Shown here: positions 1 through 9,611 of the stretch, one piece after another
How positions within the stretch are numbered: position 1 is the stretch's first letter
Layout: each line of letters starts with the position of its first letter
DNA from: Paragorgia papillata
Taxonomy: Eukaryota; Cnidaria; Anthozoa; Scleralcyonacea; Coralliidae
Direction of reading: 5' to 3'
DNA length: 64,000 nt
Assembly (NCBI GenBank): GCA_035771165.1
Contig: JAWNZC010000013.1
Location: 1,171,001-1,235,000, forward strand
The notes under the pieces: model-generated
Database searches by the model: none
Seen by the model: only the letters and a program-made list of their open reading frames with translations
What the model was told of the DNA's origin: nothing
Made by a program: the position numbers and the translations under genes

Positions 1-423
1 TATATCATTTGACGAGTTATTTCAAATGAGACAAACTTAAGTGACGTTATTTTAGTAGGTGTGGAACATATGCGAGCTTGGTGTAACGTATAATAGACGT
101 TAAGGTAGACGTTTCTGAGCCCCAGACAGGGATGGAATTATCTGCGAGCTAGCGCTATCATGACCGGTTTAGTAAACATTCAAACCATTTAGCTAGCTAC
201 TGCCTACTGAGACTTGGGAACGGAGAGCGAAGGCATCAAATTTGTAGTCATGTGCTTCGTGGTAACGGAGGATTCTGGCTTCATTTCCAAGTTGCTCGAT
301 CCAGTCTATTTTTTAGATCAGTGGTTTCGCCTGGTCTGAACTATATATATGACTGTCCAAACATTCTAATTATTCTTTGTTAGACTGTATGATTATATAA
401 TATCTCTAGACGAAGTACTAGTG

Positions 424-797
424 TCATTTGTTATAGTAAGCCTGGAAACCAGCTCTTGACGTTTCCTCGTCTGTATGAATGTGCACAAATTTAGCGCGAA
501 TGGCATACGGAAAAGGTTGAAGGTTGAACTCATTAGCAGAAGTATACAGCGGGTTCGTTCTATCGGCTACGTTGTGTGTTTCTCTTTGTTCTTCTCTGCT
601 GTACTCAGTGCTCGGTTGTCCCATCGGTCCCCTTTGTCCCCCTTGTCCGGTTTGTCCCTCGTCCTTCTCGTCGTCTTCCTCTTCTGAATAACAAAGTATA
701 AGCACGCTGGCAATCACTAAAACTAGGAGTAGAAATCCAGCAACGAAGCCCACAATGGTGACAGGCTCTGCGTACCACTCCGTTCCACTGTCATCAC
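424..797 (-). CDS. Last exon of an unidentified single-pass membrane protein (TM segment plus cytoplasmic tail)
   Basis: The reading frame is open to a stop at 424-426. A minus-strand acceptor (TTCTAG) precedes base 797, and the intron would be phase 1. The exon encodes about 123 residues: a short extracellular stub (DDSGTEWYAEP), one hydrophobic segment of about 25 residues (VTIVGFVAGF to LILCY), an acidic stretch (SEEEDDEKDE), a Gly/Gln-rich stretch and a tail with NPLY at 544-555. NPxY motifs bind PTB domains in integrin beta, LDLR and related tails, so a receptor or adhesion protein is likely, but the family is not recognised. No further exons were found to the right, so the gene is partial. 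Confidence 0.6.
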
Positions 798-1106
798 CTA
801 GAATGATACGTTGTGGCAATTACTTTATCTATTTGCGCAGTGAACATATTTACACATACGCATGAGTACATGACACGGACGTATACATTGACAAAACCCA
901 ATGTAAATAACCCAATGCGAAAAGAGAAGTCATTTGGACTGCACGGATTACCTTTGTAAAAGTAAGCATATATTGCTTTACACTACAGTCAAACTCCTAT
1001 TAACAAACACCATTTTTAAGTGGACGCCCCTCTTAAGCGAACACGCCTAGGCAAGGCCCTAAAGGTGTCCGCTTAATGAGGGTTCAGCTTTATTATTCAT
1101 GACCTT

Positions 1107-1466
1107 GACACACGTAAAAACGCGCAAGCTGTTACAGACCTGCAAGCAAGTTGTTACAAGGCTGCATGTTGAACAGGCTGTAACCGTCATGTTTTCGCAC
1201 TGGCTGTTCCAGTCTGTTAACATGTCTGTAACAGGTTGTTGACAACTTGTAACAAGGCTGATGACTCCAACAGACTGATGCATGACAAGTTGTTCCAACA
1301 ACCTGTTACCGCTCTGCACTTAACAAGCTGTTAACAGGTTAATGATGCTAACAAGGTTGTAGCAGCTTCTTGAATGAACAGTATTGTTACAACCTGTTCC
1401 CAGGCTTGTTACAAGCCTGTTGCGAACACATCCTGTTGACAAGCTGTGAGATTTTTACGTGTGTAG
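1107..1466. mobile_element. Fam-C inverted-repeat element, copy 1
   Basis: Ends are ACACACGTAAAAACGCGC on the left and GATTTTTACGTGTGTAG on the right, a short terminal inverted repeat. The interior is made of degenerate short words such as AACAAGTTGTTAC and CAACCTGTTAC that are themselves partly self-complementary. Much of the interior recurs at 19391-19715. No transposase is encoded. Confidence 0.7.
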
Positions 1467-1492
1467 CATATGAATTCCAATGTTAGGGGGTA

Positions 1493-1768
1493 TTTACACG
1501 AGGCCGGCCCGACTGATTTCGGGTCGGTTGTAGCGTTTTTTACTCTAGATCGTTTTCATGAGTCCGCCCTGAGATTCAGTTCACGCCGGCCTAATCTCAG
1601 GTCGCCTGCTAGACCGAACTGAAGCACTTTCACCTCTCAAACTCCTGGTGTCAAATCCACATAATATAATGATTCTCCGGTGGTCACGAGCTGCATAAGG
1701 CAATTGACACAAATCTTGAAGTAACCGGGAAACCAAGCCTATATAGTTTCAAGGCCGGCCTCATGTAG
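1493..1768. mobile_element. Short inverted-repeat element with GGCCGGCC ends
   Basis: The left end TACACGAGGCCGGCC is mirrored by GGCCGGCCTCATGTA on the right, with one mismatch. The interior has no usable ORF. It is a probable non-autonomous element seen once in the window. Confidence 0.45.
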
Positions 1769-2314
1769 ATACCTCCTAATATATGACAATTAGTCGTTTA
1801 TAAACCGAGGGCTACAGTACAGATATAGTTTTTATCTTTATACTAGCTTTACGGTGGTCATGGTTGGTGTACCGAAACAAAGAAATGGCGGCCATATTTA
1901 TCATTTTTTCATCCTATCAGGAATTACACGTGTACGTATTGCGTACCTATTTTTATTGAAAATCAGCATTCTTCTCAAACTATCTAGACTTCATCATAAT
2001 AGTTCATTAGGAAACACAAAGCGGAAAAATCATAATAATCGAACCGCATGGCTGGCTTTGAAGCGTACGTGATACACGTACGTGATACACTTAAGAAAGC
2101 TATATTAAGAAAGTGGCTATCGCCTTATTTTAAGCTCACGTCCGTGTTTGATACCGTAATAAAGAACGCTTTGCTCTCGTGCTTGATTGATATACTCATT
2201 ACATTATCTTAGACTTATGGCTCGATCAAGTATATATATATATATTCAAACAAACAAAGTGTTGTTCGCGAAATGTCGAAAAGTGCTCAATACCGTAAAG
2301 ATAGAGCGAATATA

Positions 2315-2440
2315 CTATAAGTGGGCTTACCTCAAATGTTGATGGTCGCTACTGTCAGTTTCACGCTGGGCGATCTTCAGGCGGCTCAGCGTGAAACTGA
2401 CAGTAGCGACCATCAACATTTGACGTAAGCCCACTTATAG
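2315..2440. mobile_element. Near-perfect palindrome of about 126 bp
   Basis: CTATAAGTGGGCTTAC at the left is mirrored by GTAAGCCCACTTATAG at the right. The arms continue inward for about 55 bases (for example GCTACTGTCAGTTTCACGCT) around a loop of about 20 bases. It is a fold-back or MITE-like element. Confidence 0.6.
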
Positions 2441-2467
2441 AGTATATATATATAAAATATAATCGAA

Positions 2468-2665
2468 ATAAGTAAGGTTAGATATACTGCCGAAACAGAG
2501 AACGTATAGGAGTCTAACGTTTCGAGCGAAGGCCCTTCGTCAGAGAGAAACGCTCGAAACTTTAGACTCCTAGGCCTATACGTTTTCTGTTTCGGCAGTA
2601 TATCTAACCTTACTGTATTTCGATTGTTGTTTCTACACTGCCGCGCCTACGCAGCACGCTACTTT
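2468..2665. mobile_element. Fam-A fold-back element, copy 1
   Basis: The left arm starts GTAAGGTTAGATATACTGCC and continues AACGTTTCGAGCGAAGGCCC. The right arm is its complement and ends ATATCTAACCTTAC. An asymmetric right tail (CGATTGTTGTTTCTACACTG) recurs at 44020 and 63672, showing that these are copies of one family (36911, 43892, 63513). Confidence 0.75.
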
Positions 2666-3759
2666 TATTTCAATATATATATATATATATATGCATGCAT
2701 ACAGGCCATACAGTCTTACAGATACCTGATGTATATGTATATGCGAGACTATAAATCAGGGATATATACCAGACTACAGTAGCTACTAGCTAACTTATAG
2801 TACAAATACTCAAATAATAGATATGACGTTGTCTATAACTGTATTCTGCAATTTTAATCAGGCAATGGCGAAATGGCACGTGTAAATGCCAGTGCCTTAT
2901 ATACCAAAAGCGTGCATGAACAGCTGTTAACGTTCAGTGCTCTTTGGGATTCTTCCTACTACAATGTAGCTGCATGCAATGTTTATATATACTATATACA
3001 TGTATACATGTATCACAATATATAAATACGAAAGTGCTAAGTGGAATATACTGTATATTTCACACTGCTTGAATAATACACGTCAGTGTACTATAGCTTT
3101 TTCTGCAAACTAGATTTATGAATTAAGTTATGCAAAACGTTAAAGAATTCCTTTTAGAAACTGATGTCTAATCTGAATCAGAGAAGATATATACGCTAAT
3201 AGTCCGGATGAAAGGATTTAGGTGTATCTTCGAGTTATTTTACTCCAAAGAATCCCCGAGTTCTCCAACGGACTAAACATTGATCAGTATCAACCACAAT
3301 TCTCGTATCCGAGCTCAACGTGCCTTAATTACGATTTTAACATGCAAATAGCAGATTATAGCAGTGTGCAGTGATATACCGAACTCAACCTATGAAACCA
3401 TGCATCTCAGTATAGCTGAATGGTCAGCGCGCCTAACTGGCGATCGGAATCGAACAACTGGTTCGAGTTTCGCTTGGGAACTCAGACATTTTTCTAAGTA
3501 AAATAGTTCGGAGAACATATTTTCAATTCTCATATTCAAGCTAGCATATATATAGCAGTATTACTTGTCATATATCAAACTCAACCTACATTCAAATCAT
3601 CTGAGTCCCCGAGTAGCTCAAGGGTTATAGAGCGTCTCACCGGTGATCAGTCAGAAGTTGAGTCGGCACTTGAAAACTCAGAGTAAAATAGCTAAAGGAC
3701 CCTTTTACAGACAATTGTCTATTGATAGAGATCAGGAAAATACTATCTCATCAAGCATG
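2666..3759. other. Gene-free stretch with two tRNA-like remnants
   Basis: No supported exon was found on either strand. At about 3408-3490 and 3603-3690 there are degenerate tRNA-like blocks, recognisable by AGCTGAATGGTCAGCGCG and AGTAGCTCAAGGGTTATAG A-box-like words, each followed by a weak B-box-like word and ACTCAGA. They look like decayed SINE heads. The rest is AT-rich sequence with short (TA)n runs. Confidence 0.4.
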
Positions 3760-3931
3760 AGTTAAAGTAGCACTTAATCGCAATATCCGATAAGCCCTGA
3801 AGACAGTTGTGGGTCAAGTTAAGGTTGGAACCGAAGCCAAGCATTATTTAAAGTAGCACTTAATCGCAATACCGATAAGCCCTGAATTAAGACAGTTGAT
3901 TGTGGGTCATAAAGGTTGGAACCGAAGCCAC
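3760..3931. repeat. Direct tandem duplication of about 85 bp
   Basis: The block AGTAGCACTTAATCGCAAT through GGTTGGAACCGAAGCC occurs twice in a row, at 3767-3838 and 3851-3927, with small indels. It looks like a recent local duplication in intergenic DNA. Confidence 0.7.
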
Positions 3932-4907
3932 GAATTTAAGCTGGCATCCCGAACGGCGGGCGGCGGTCGTCTTGCCGGCCATGCAGGTGACTAAAAGGCC
4001 TTTGTGTATACTGAACTGCAAACGAAATGACGTTGGTCAGACAAAATAAATCACTTGAATGATATAAACATTCTTCACACCTGTTCAACCATTCCGGAAT
4101 ACTCCCTTTACAAAGCGATTCAAAATACTCGTTACTTAAGCCTCTATACGTAAAGCCGTAATGTAATTGTAAAATCCCACACTTTTTGTAATACATTCGT
4201 CGAAAATATAGACCTTTAGGATTCTACTCGTGGACCAATTATAAAATGACTCACTGCATGACCGAGATTCATATAAGATGATAGACTTCTCAATATAGCT
4301 TTCCTGACTTACTAGTATCAGCCATTCATGAAACTGTCATTCCTTCTTGGTAACCGTTGTTATGTTGGCTTTAGAGCTAAAGGCACAGACAACGAAGAAC
4401 TTCCTTCAAGCCAACTCCTTCTGCTCGACCAGTGTTCTTTAGAACAGTCAACTCTCACTATTCAAATGACAATAATTTGCATCTTTTTGAAAGTGTCATG
4501 GGATGATATTGCGTTCCCCACGGGGGCGAAACAATGTCGGCGTCATTTCCCGCCCTCGTTGAGCGCCAAAGAACTGTTTATCTTTGTCCTAATTAGTTTT
4601 CAACGTGAATTCTAAGAATGGGGTAGAATTTAACATATAGACGTTAATTTAATTTATATACTATTTAGATTACTAAATGGTGTAAATTAAATTAGTGTAA
4701 ATGTTATTCGAGGTTTTTGTTTTAGTCTGAAAATATTTTGACGGTTCGCAAGCGAGACTCGAGTAAAATAGCTCGACAAACATTAAAGCCTATTATAGTT
4801 CACACTTGAGCAGAAGCATAATAGTCCATGAGCCAGACCTCAAAATTCTAGAATTTTGGTACCACTTTGAGGGACTAAAACTCGTGCTCATTTTTGTGAA
4901 GACACAT
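3932..4907. other. Gene-free stretch
   Basis: Short open frames exist on both strands (for example 3936-4196 minus and 4328-4615 plus), but none resembles a known protein or has convincing splice sites. Nothing else was recognised. Confidence 0.35.
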
Positions 4908-5075
4908 TTCAAAAATGGCCGCCGAATTAGAATTCTTTTATGTGCATATATAAATTAGCACTTATGACCTCGTTTTAAAGTAAAAATTCTTCAGAATTTC
5001 ACACATGAAAACGAGTTCATAAGGGCTAATGTATATGTATATAAAAGAATTTTAATTCGGCGGCCATTTTTGAAT
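4908..5075. mobile_element. Fold-back element, about 170 bp
   Basis: TTCAAAAATGGCCGCCGAAT at the left is mirrored by ATTCGGCGGCCATTTTTGAA at the right. The arms continue through AGAATTCTTTTATG and its complement. Confidence 0.6.
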
Positions 5076-5189
5076 AAGGTCTATAGATACTGAAAAACTA
5101 TGATGGACCTGCGCGAGGCGTAGCTGAATGCTATTAGCGGCAGCGCTTTTATATAAACACCCTTAGTTCTAGCCTTCCTTAATTTATTA

Positions 5190-5400
5190 TTGAGTCGGTT
5201 TTCTTTGTTCTTCCGAGGGCTTTATATCGCATAAAGCCCTTGAATAATAATTAGAAACGAAATGAAGAAAAAAAACAAGGAAAATCTTTGTCCAAGGTGG
5301 AAAAAATAGACAACGTCGGGATGTATGCGATATAAAGCCCTCGGACGCTGCGCGTCCTCGGGTCTTTATATAGCATACATCCCTCGTTCTCGGGATTTAT
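5190..5400. repeat. Repeated CGAGGGCTTTATAT words
   Basis: Several direct and inverted copies of GGGCTTTATATCGCATA occur at about 5216, 5326 and 5362 (with variation). The pattern suggests decayed ends of a fold-back element. Confidence 0.4.
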
Positions 5401-5712
5401 CTATTACTTAGTTCAAATTTCACGCGGCTTTCTTTGTTATTCATAAGTCTTTATCTCCCATACAAGGTTGAATTCTATTGAATTGAATTTCTACTAGCGA
5501 CATAAGAAATAAGCACAAGGACAAAACAAAAGGCGAAACAAAAGAATGAAGTCAAGCCTGCGACATGAGGATAATCATGATCATAAGCCAAGAGCAGAAA
5601 GACGAAATAATGAAAAATTCTCGGCATTGTTTTGTCGTCTTTGTTTTTGTGCTTATGCTTATGTCACTAGTGTGAACCAGCATATCTGTCTCTTCTCTTC
5701 ACATAAATTGGA

Positions 5713-5986
5713 TATAATATTTACACAGTTTTTATAAATATAGAAGGCCTGGCCAAACGCTTTCAACATTTCATTCAACATCGTTCAACATTGTTGAATT
5801 CAACCGTGATTCAACATGTTGAGCGTTTGGCCACCCTGTTGAATGATGTTGAACGTTGTTGAACGAAATTTGAACATGTTCAAATTTGCGTTCAACATGC
5901 GTTCAACAATGTTGAACGATGTTGCATGAAATGTTGAAAGCGTTTTGCCAGGCCTTCTATATTTATAAAAACTGTGTAAATATTAT
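5713..5986. mobile_element. Outer palindrome around the Fam-D element
   Basis: ATAATATTTACACAGTTTTT before the inner element is mirrored by AAAAACTGTGTAAATATTAT after it. The Fam-D element at 5744-5956 sits exactly in the centre. Either Fam-D inserted into the middle of an older palindrome, or the arms extend further in this copy than in the others. Confidence 0.6.
5744..5956. mobile_element. Fam-D inverted-repeat element, copy 1
   Basis: Terminal inverted repeats are AAGGCCTGGCCAAACGCTTT and its complement. The interior is built of GTTCAACAT and GTTGAACG words that can pair with one another. Other copies are at 28612-28846 and 52793-52932. Confidence 0.75.
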
Positions 5987-6365
5987 AATTATATGGGTAT
6001 ATATTAGTAACTTCGATTGATACTTAATTATTTAGAAGGGTGGTAGACCGATCGAGTCTATCTAAGGATCGGCTGGGTTTTTCCCGACCCCTTTTTGGGT
6101 GTCACGATCTTGCATTTTTGCACTTTTTACTTCCGCTAATATTCATACTTCCCGCGAGTCGTTAATAGCCGGTGAGACCGTGAGGCATGGTGTAAGTTCT
6201 TTGCTCCTTTCGCTTTTGGAGTTGGACAAAAGGTTGAATAGCTTGGCCTTTTGATCATAAGGTGTTCTTGCACGTTGTACATGTTGGTAGATTTTGAAAG
6301 TGACTGACTGACTTTGTAGTTAAACAGCGATCAGATGTACTGACAACTGTCGTGATCGTAAATAT

Positions 6366-6477
6366 GTTCACCAGTGTGAAGTGTGCACCACATTCAGCCT
6401 TTGATTCAGGCTCGGCGCAGGCGTCTTGTTTATTAGAGCCAATTAGAAGTAGATTATATTATGTACATGCGGTAACT
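6366..6477 (+). repeat. Left direct copy flanking a Fam-J element
   Basis: The 112-bp block from GTTCACCAGTGTGAAG to GCGGTAACT recurs at 6896-7034, immediately on the other side of the Fam-J element. Confidence 0.75.
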
Positions 6478-6895
6478 CAATCTCGTTCCCAGAGCCCACG
6501 TTCCCCACCCGGGAAACGAGAGACTCTGGGATAATCCGTTTCAAATCACAAGATTCTCGTTATTCCGGTTGAGGTACGCATGCGTAAATATCCGAGCGGA
6601 ATCTGGATAGTATGTTCTCCTTGTTTGACTTTTCCCCAAACAAGTCAATGGGGTTGCTGGCGAAGCTCGAATTACAGCATCTACACACATACGGCGAAGA
6701 TATCGATCGCGGCAACGTCTTCACTGGAGTCTTGTCGTCCGACATCGTTGTTATTTTGGTTTTATTAATTCTACTTCCGGTCACTTCGGACCAACTCATG
6801 CTCACTATTCAGCCAATAACGTAACGATTTGAAACGGATTATCCCAGAGTCTCTCGTTTCCCGGGTGGGGAACGTGGGCTCTGGGAACGAGATTG
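6478..6895. mobile_element. Fam-J element, long copy with an internal exon-like ORF
   Basis: Ends are CAATCTCGTTCCCAGAGCCC and its complement; the inverted repeats run for about 70 bases. A second, shorter copy is at 58256-58474. The longer interior here carries a minus-strand open frame starting at 6745 (MSDDKTPVK...) that includes VCRCCNSSF and DLFGEKSN. That may be a piece of a parental transposase or a captured host exon. Confidence 0.75.
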
Positions 6896-7034
6896 GTTCA
6901 CCAGTGTGAAGTATGCATCACATTCAGCCTTCGATTCAGGCTCGGCGTGCTTTCCAGTAGCCGGAGTGAACGCCTGAGCCAGGCGTCTCGTTTATTAGAG
7001 CCAATTAGAAGTAGATTATTTACGTGCGGTAACT
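6896..7034 (+). repeat. Right direct copy flanking a Fam-J element
   Basis: It repeats 6366-6477 with a few substitutions and an extra stretch of about 30 bases (GCTTTCCAGTAGCCGGAGTG and following). Confidence 0.75.
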
Positions 7035-7207
7035 ATATATATGCAAACAAATGAATATGAATATAAACCAAAATTTGTCGTCTTGTGACTTGATATTCAA
7101 GTTATAGAACAAGATTATAGGACAAATATGAAAGGTAATATTCCGACTATATTTCAAAGTCATCGGCTGTCAAAAAATTACGAAGCTAGCCGCTGAAACT
7201 TATTCAT

Positions 7208-7650
7208 ATACCGTAAAATCCCGAAAGTAGCGGCCCCCCCTAAACTAGCGGCAGATTTCAGATGTGTTAAAAATTTCCGAAAGTAGCGGCGCCCCTGAAA
7301 GTAGCGCCGCCCCCCCCCCCCGAAAGTAGCAGCCCCCCGTAAGCAGCGGCTCTTTTGAAGAGCGCGCTTCCGCGTTATGCAGTGAATACGATTGATGATG
7401 ATAAAATGGCTTGAAAGAAAGAGGAAAAATCAAACCAATAACTTTAATTCACGTTCATATTAAGAGGATATCTTGCACTCGTTTTATGTAATACAGCAAA
7501 TTTAGTTCGTATTTACTTTACTTACTTATTCACAGTATGTTAACGTATTTTACCACCCAAAAGTAGCGTTCCCCCGAAAGTAGCGGCTCCCAACAGTGGA
7601 TAAAACCGAAAGTAAGGGGGAGGGGCACTACTTTTGGGATTCTACGGTAT
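7208..7650. mobile_element. Inverted-repeat element with TACCGTAAAATCCCGAAAGT ends
   Basis: The left end TACCGTAAAATCCCGAAAGT is mirrored near 7628-7650 by ACTTTTGGGATTCTACGGTA. The interior repeats CGAAAGTAGCGGC several times and includes a C run at 7310-7321. It has no transposase. Confidence 0.6.
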
Positions 7651-8002
7651 ATACAATCGCAAAGATGATGTCATCGACTAAACGAAGAGAAAATTCTGCA
7701 CACGATCGGAAATGGCGGCTGTCGAGGCTCGCGAAATACGGGCTGACCCGTATTAGCTACGCATGCGTAGAACGAATATCTTGCGTGTAAACGTCATAAA
7801 TACACGGACAACAACTCACATGAGCCAGCACGCACGTGGACTGCGAACTGCCCCAGGAAAGTGGCCGATTTTCTATGCGATTTCCGATCGTGTGTCATGC
7901 CAACATCACCCGTACGATTGTATATAAATTTCAGCAGTATTGTACATACATGTCGATCAAGTTCTGTCGTATATATTAAATGTACATGCATGCATATTTA
8001 TG

Positions 8003-8155
8003 AATAGAAAACATTTTCCGTGTTTCTATAGAGTTATAGAAACACGAGGGGAAGTTTGGGAGAACGAGAAGTTACAGTGGGAACACGAGCTATCACCAAC
8101 AGTTCCACGAGTGTTTCTATAACTATATAGGAACACGGAAAAAATGTTTTCTATT
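8003..8155. mobile_element. Fold-back element, about 150 bp
   Basis: AATAGAAAACATTTTCCGTG and its complement form the ends, and GTTTCTATAGAGTTATAG continues the left arm. Confidence 0.6.
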
Positions 8156-8221
8156 TCCTTTATAAAAAACTTAGCCCTCCTAACCGGGCTGAAAATCCCC
8201 TTAGATCGTTTTAGGTCGTTT

Positions 8222-9393
8222 TTAAAGGACATTGGCAATAAAAATGAAGTTTGTCAAATTTGAAAGAACTCATAAAATTGTAATAGAAGATCTTTTACAA
8301 CTTTTTTGTATCTTTCTTCGTTTTTAAAATATTTCAGTTTGTCTAATACGTAAATTAGATATGATTGCTCAACATAAAATGTTTAGTGCCACAAGGCGTT
8401 TTTATGTGCACAGTTTTAAGTTATTTCGTTAAAGGGTATTGGCAATAAAAATTAAATTTGACACATTTGAAAGAACTCGTCAAATGGTATAAGAAGACCT
8501 TTTGTAATTTTTCTGTATCTTTCTTGTGTTTTGAAATATTTCGACTAAAGACAGCGTGCTGTCCACCATCTTGTTGTAATATTGGGTCTAATTAACTAGG
8601 GAATTGGTGACGTCACAAGCAGGGTAAACCTGATGAAACTACTCCGTGGGTGACTAAATTTCCACGGAAGGCTTTTTAAATGTTGTGGGTCAATTTAAAA
8701 TGGAAATAGCGCAACAAAATCGAGTTTCTAGCTCATAATATCATAAGGTTGGCAAGATTAAAATTTCACTTTACCCTGCTTATGTCGTCACATGCATAAT
8801 TTTGCATATCGAAAATAATTCCAAGATGGCGGACAGCACGCTGAGTTTGGTCGAAATATTTCCAAAACCAAAACAGATACAGAAAAATTGTAAAAGGTCT
8901 TCTTATACCATTTGACGAGTTCTTTCAAATGGGATAAACTTAATTTTTATTGCCAATACCCTTTAAACAGGCTTAAAAAACTCATTAATAATTCATGAGG
9001 AAAACACAAAAGAAATCAATACCGTAGCAGAGGTTGTAAATCGGATACAGAATCGTCCTGATTTACATAAACTTTAGCTTCGATTTTCTCGGCTAAAATA
9101 GAGTATATCGCTAAAATAGTTGGTGAACTTGATTACTTAGATGCATTTGTATTTTAAGATACAGATCGGCTGCTCATGCTGTATCTATTACTTGGAGATA
9201 TAATTGATTTTGATAGGTGTGAAATACTGTACCCTGCTCCTGACGTCATGCAGAGACCATCTAATTTACATATCAAAAAACTGGAATATCTTGAAAACGA
9301 AGAAAGATACAAAAAAGTTGTAAGAGATCTTCCATTACAATTTTACGAGTTCTTTCAAATTAGCCAAACTTAATTTTTATTGCCAATGTCCTA
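8222..9393. mobile_element. Fam-B-like outer element, interrupted by a related inner element
   Basis: The left end TTAAAGGACATTGGCAATAA is mirrored by TTATTGCCAATGTCCTA. The inward arms carry TTGAAAGAACTCATAAAATT and its complement. A second element with related ends lies inside at 8429-8966. Confidence 0.65.
8429..8966. mobile_element. Fam-B-like inner element nested in 8222-9393
   Basis: Ends are TTAAAGGGTATTGGCAATAA and its complement, with arms of about 150 bases. The interior also pairs: AGGGTAAACCTG / TTACCCTGC and GACAGCGTGCTGTCC / GGACAGCACGC. Confidence 0.7.
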
Positions 9394-9527
9394 GATGATT
9401 CCTTGTTTTAGTAACTGCGCTATTAACGTAACTTTATACTCTGTCTATAGCACATTTCTAATGCTGCATGACCAGCACATTGTTTTCGAGATATTTCTTT
9501 TCTCTTTCCTCATCAGAATGATATGGT

Positions 9528-9611
9528 TTAGAAGAGACCAATTGTTATTTTTTTCACGCGAGCTTTTACTAACACGATTTCTTTAAGCAAGGTGACTAAA
9601 TCTTGCTGAAT
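9528..9611 (-). CDS. CMSS1: CMSS1 exon 9 (last coding exon)
   Basis: Residues 252-278 and a TAA stop at 9528-9530. It encodes [11 protein letters not shown] and ends KKITIGLF, matching the human ending ESLKLGLF. The acceptor is TTTTGCAG. It is separated from exon 8 by a 2.3-kb intron filled with fold-back elements. Confidence 0.85.
   Translation of the reverse strand: MQQDLVTLLKEIVLVKARVKKITIGLF

Noticed and set aside
3936..4196. 86-codon minus-strand ORF
   Set aside because: No similarity, no clear splice sites, and no link to the membrane-protein exon at 424-797 could be shown.
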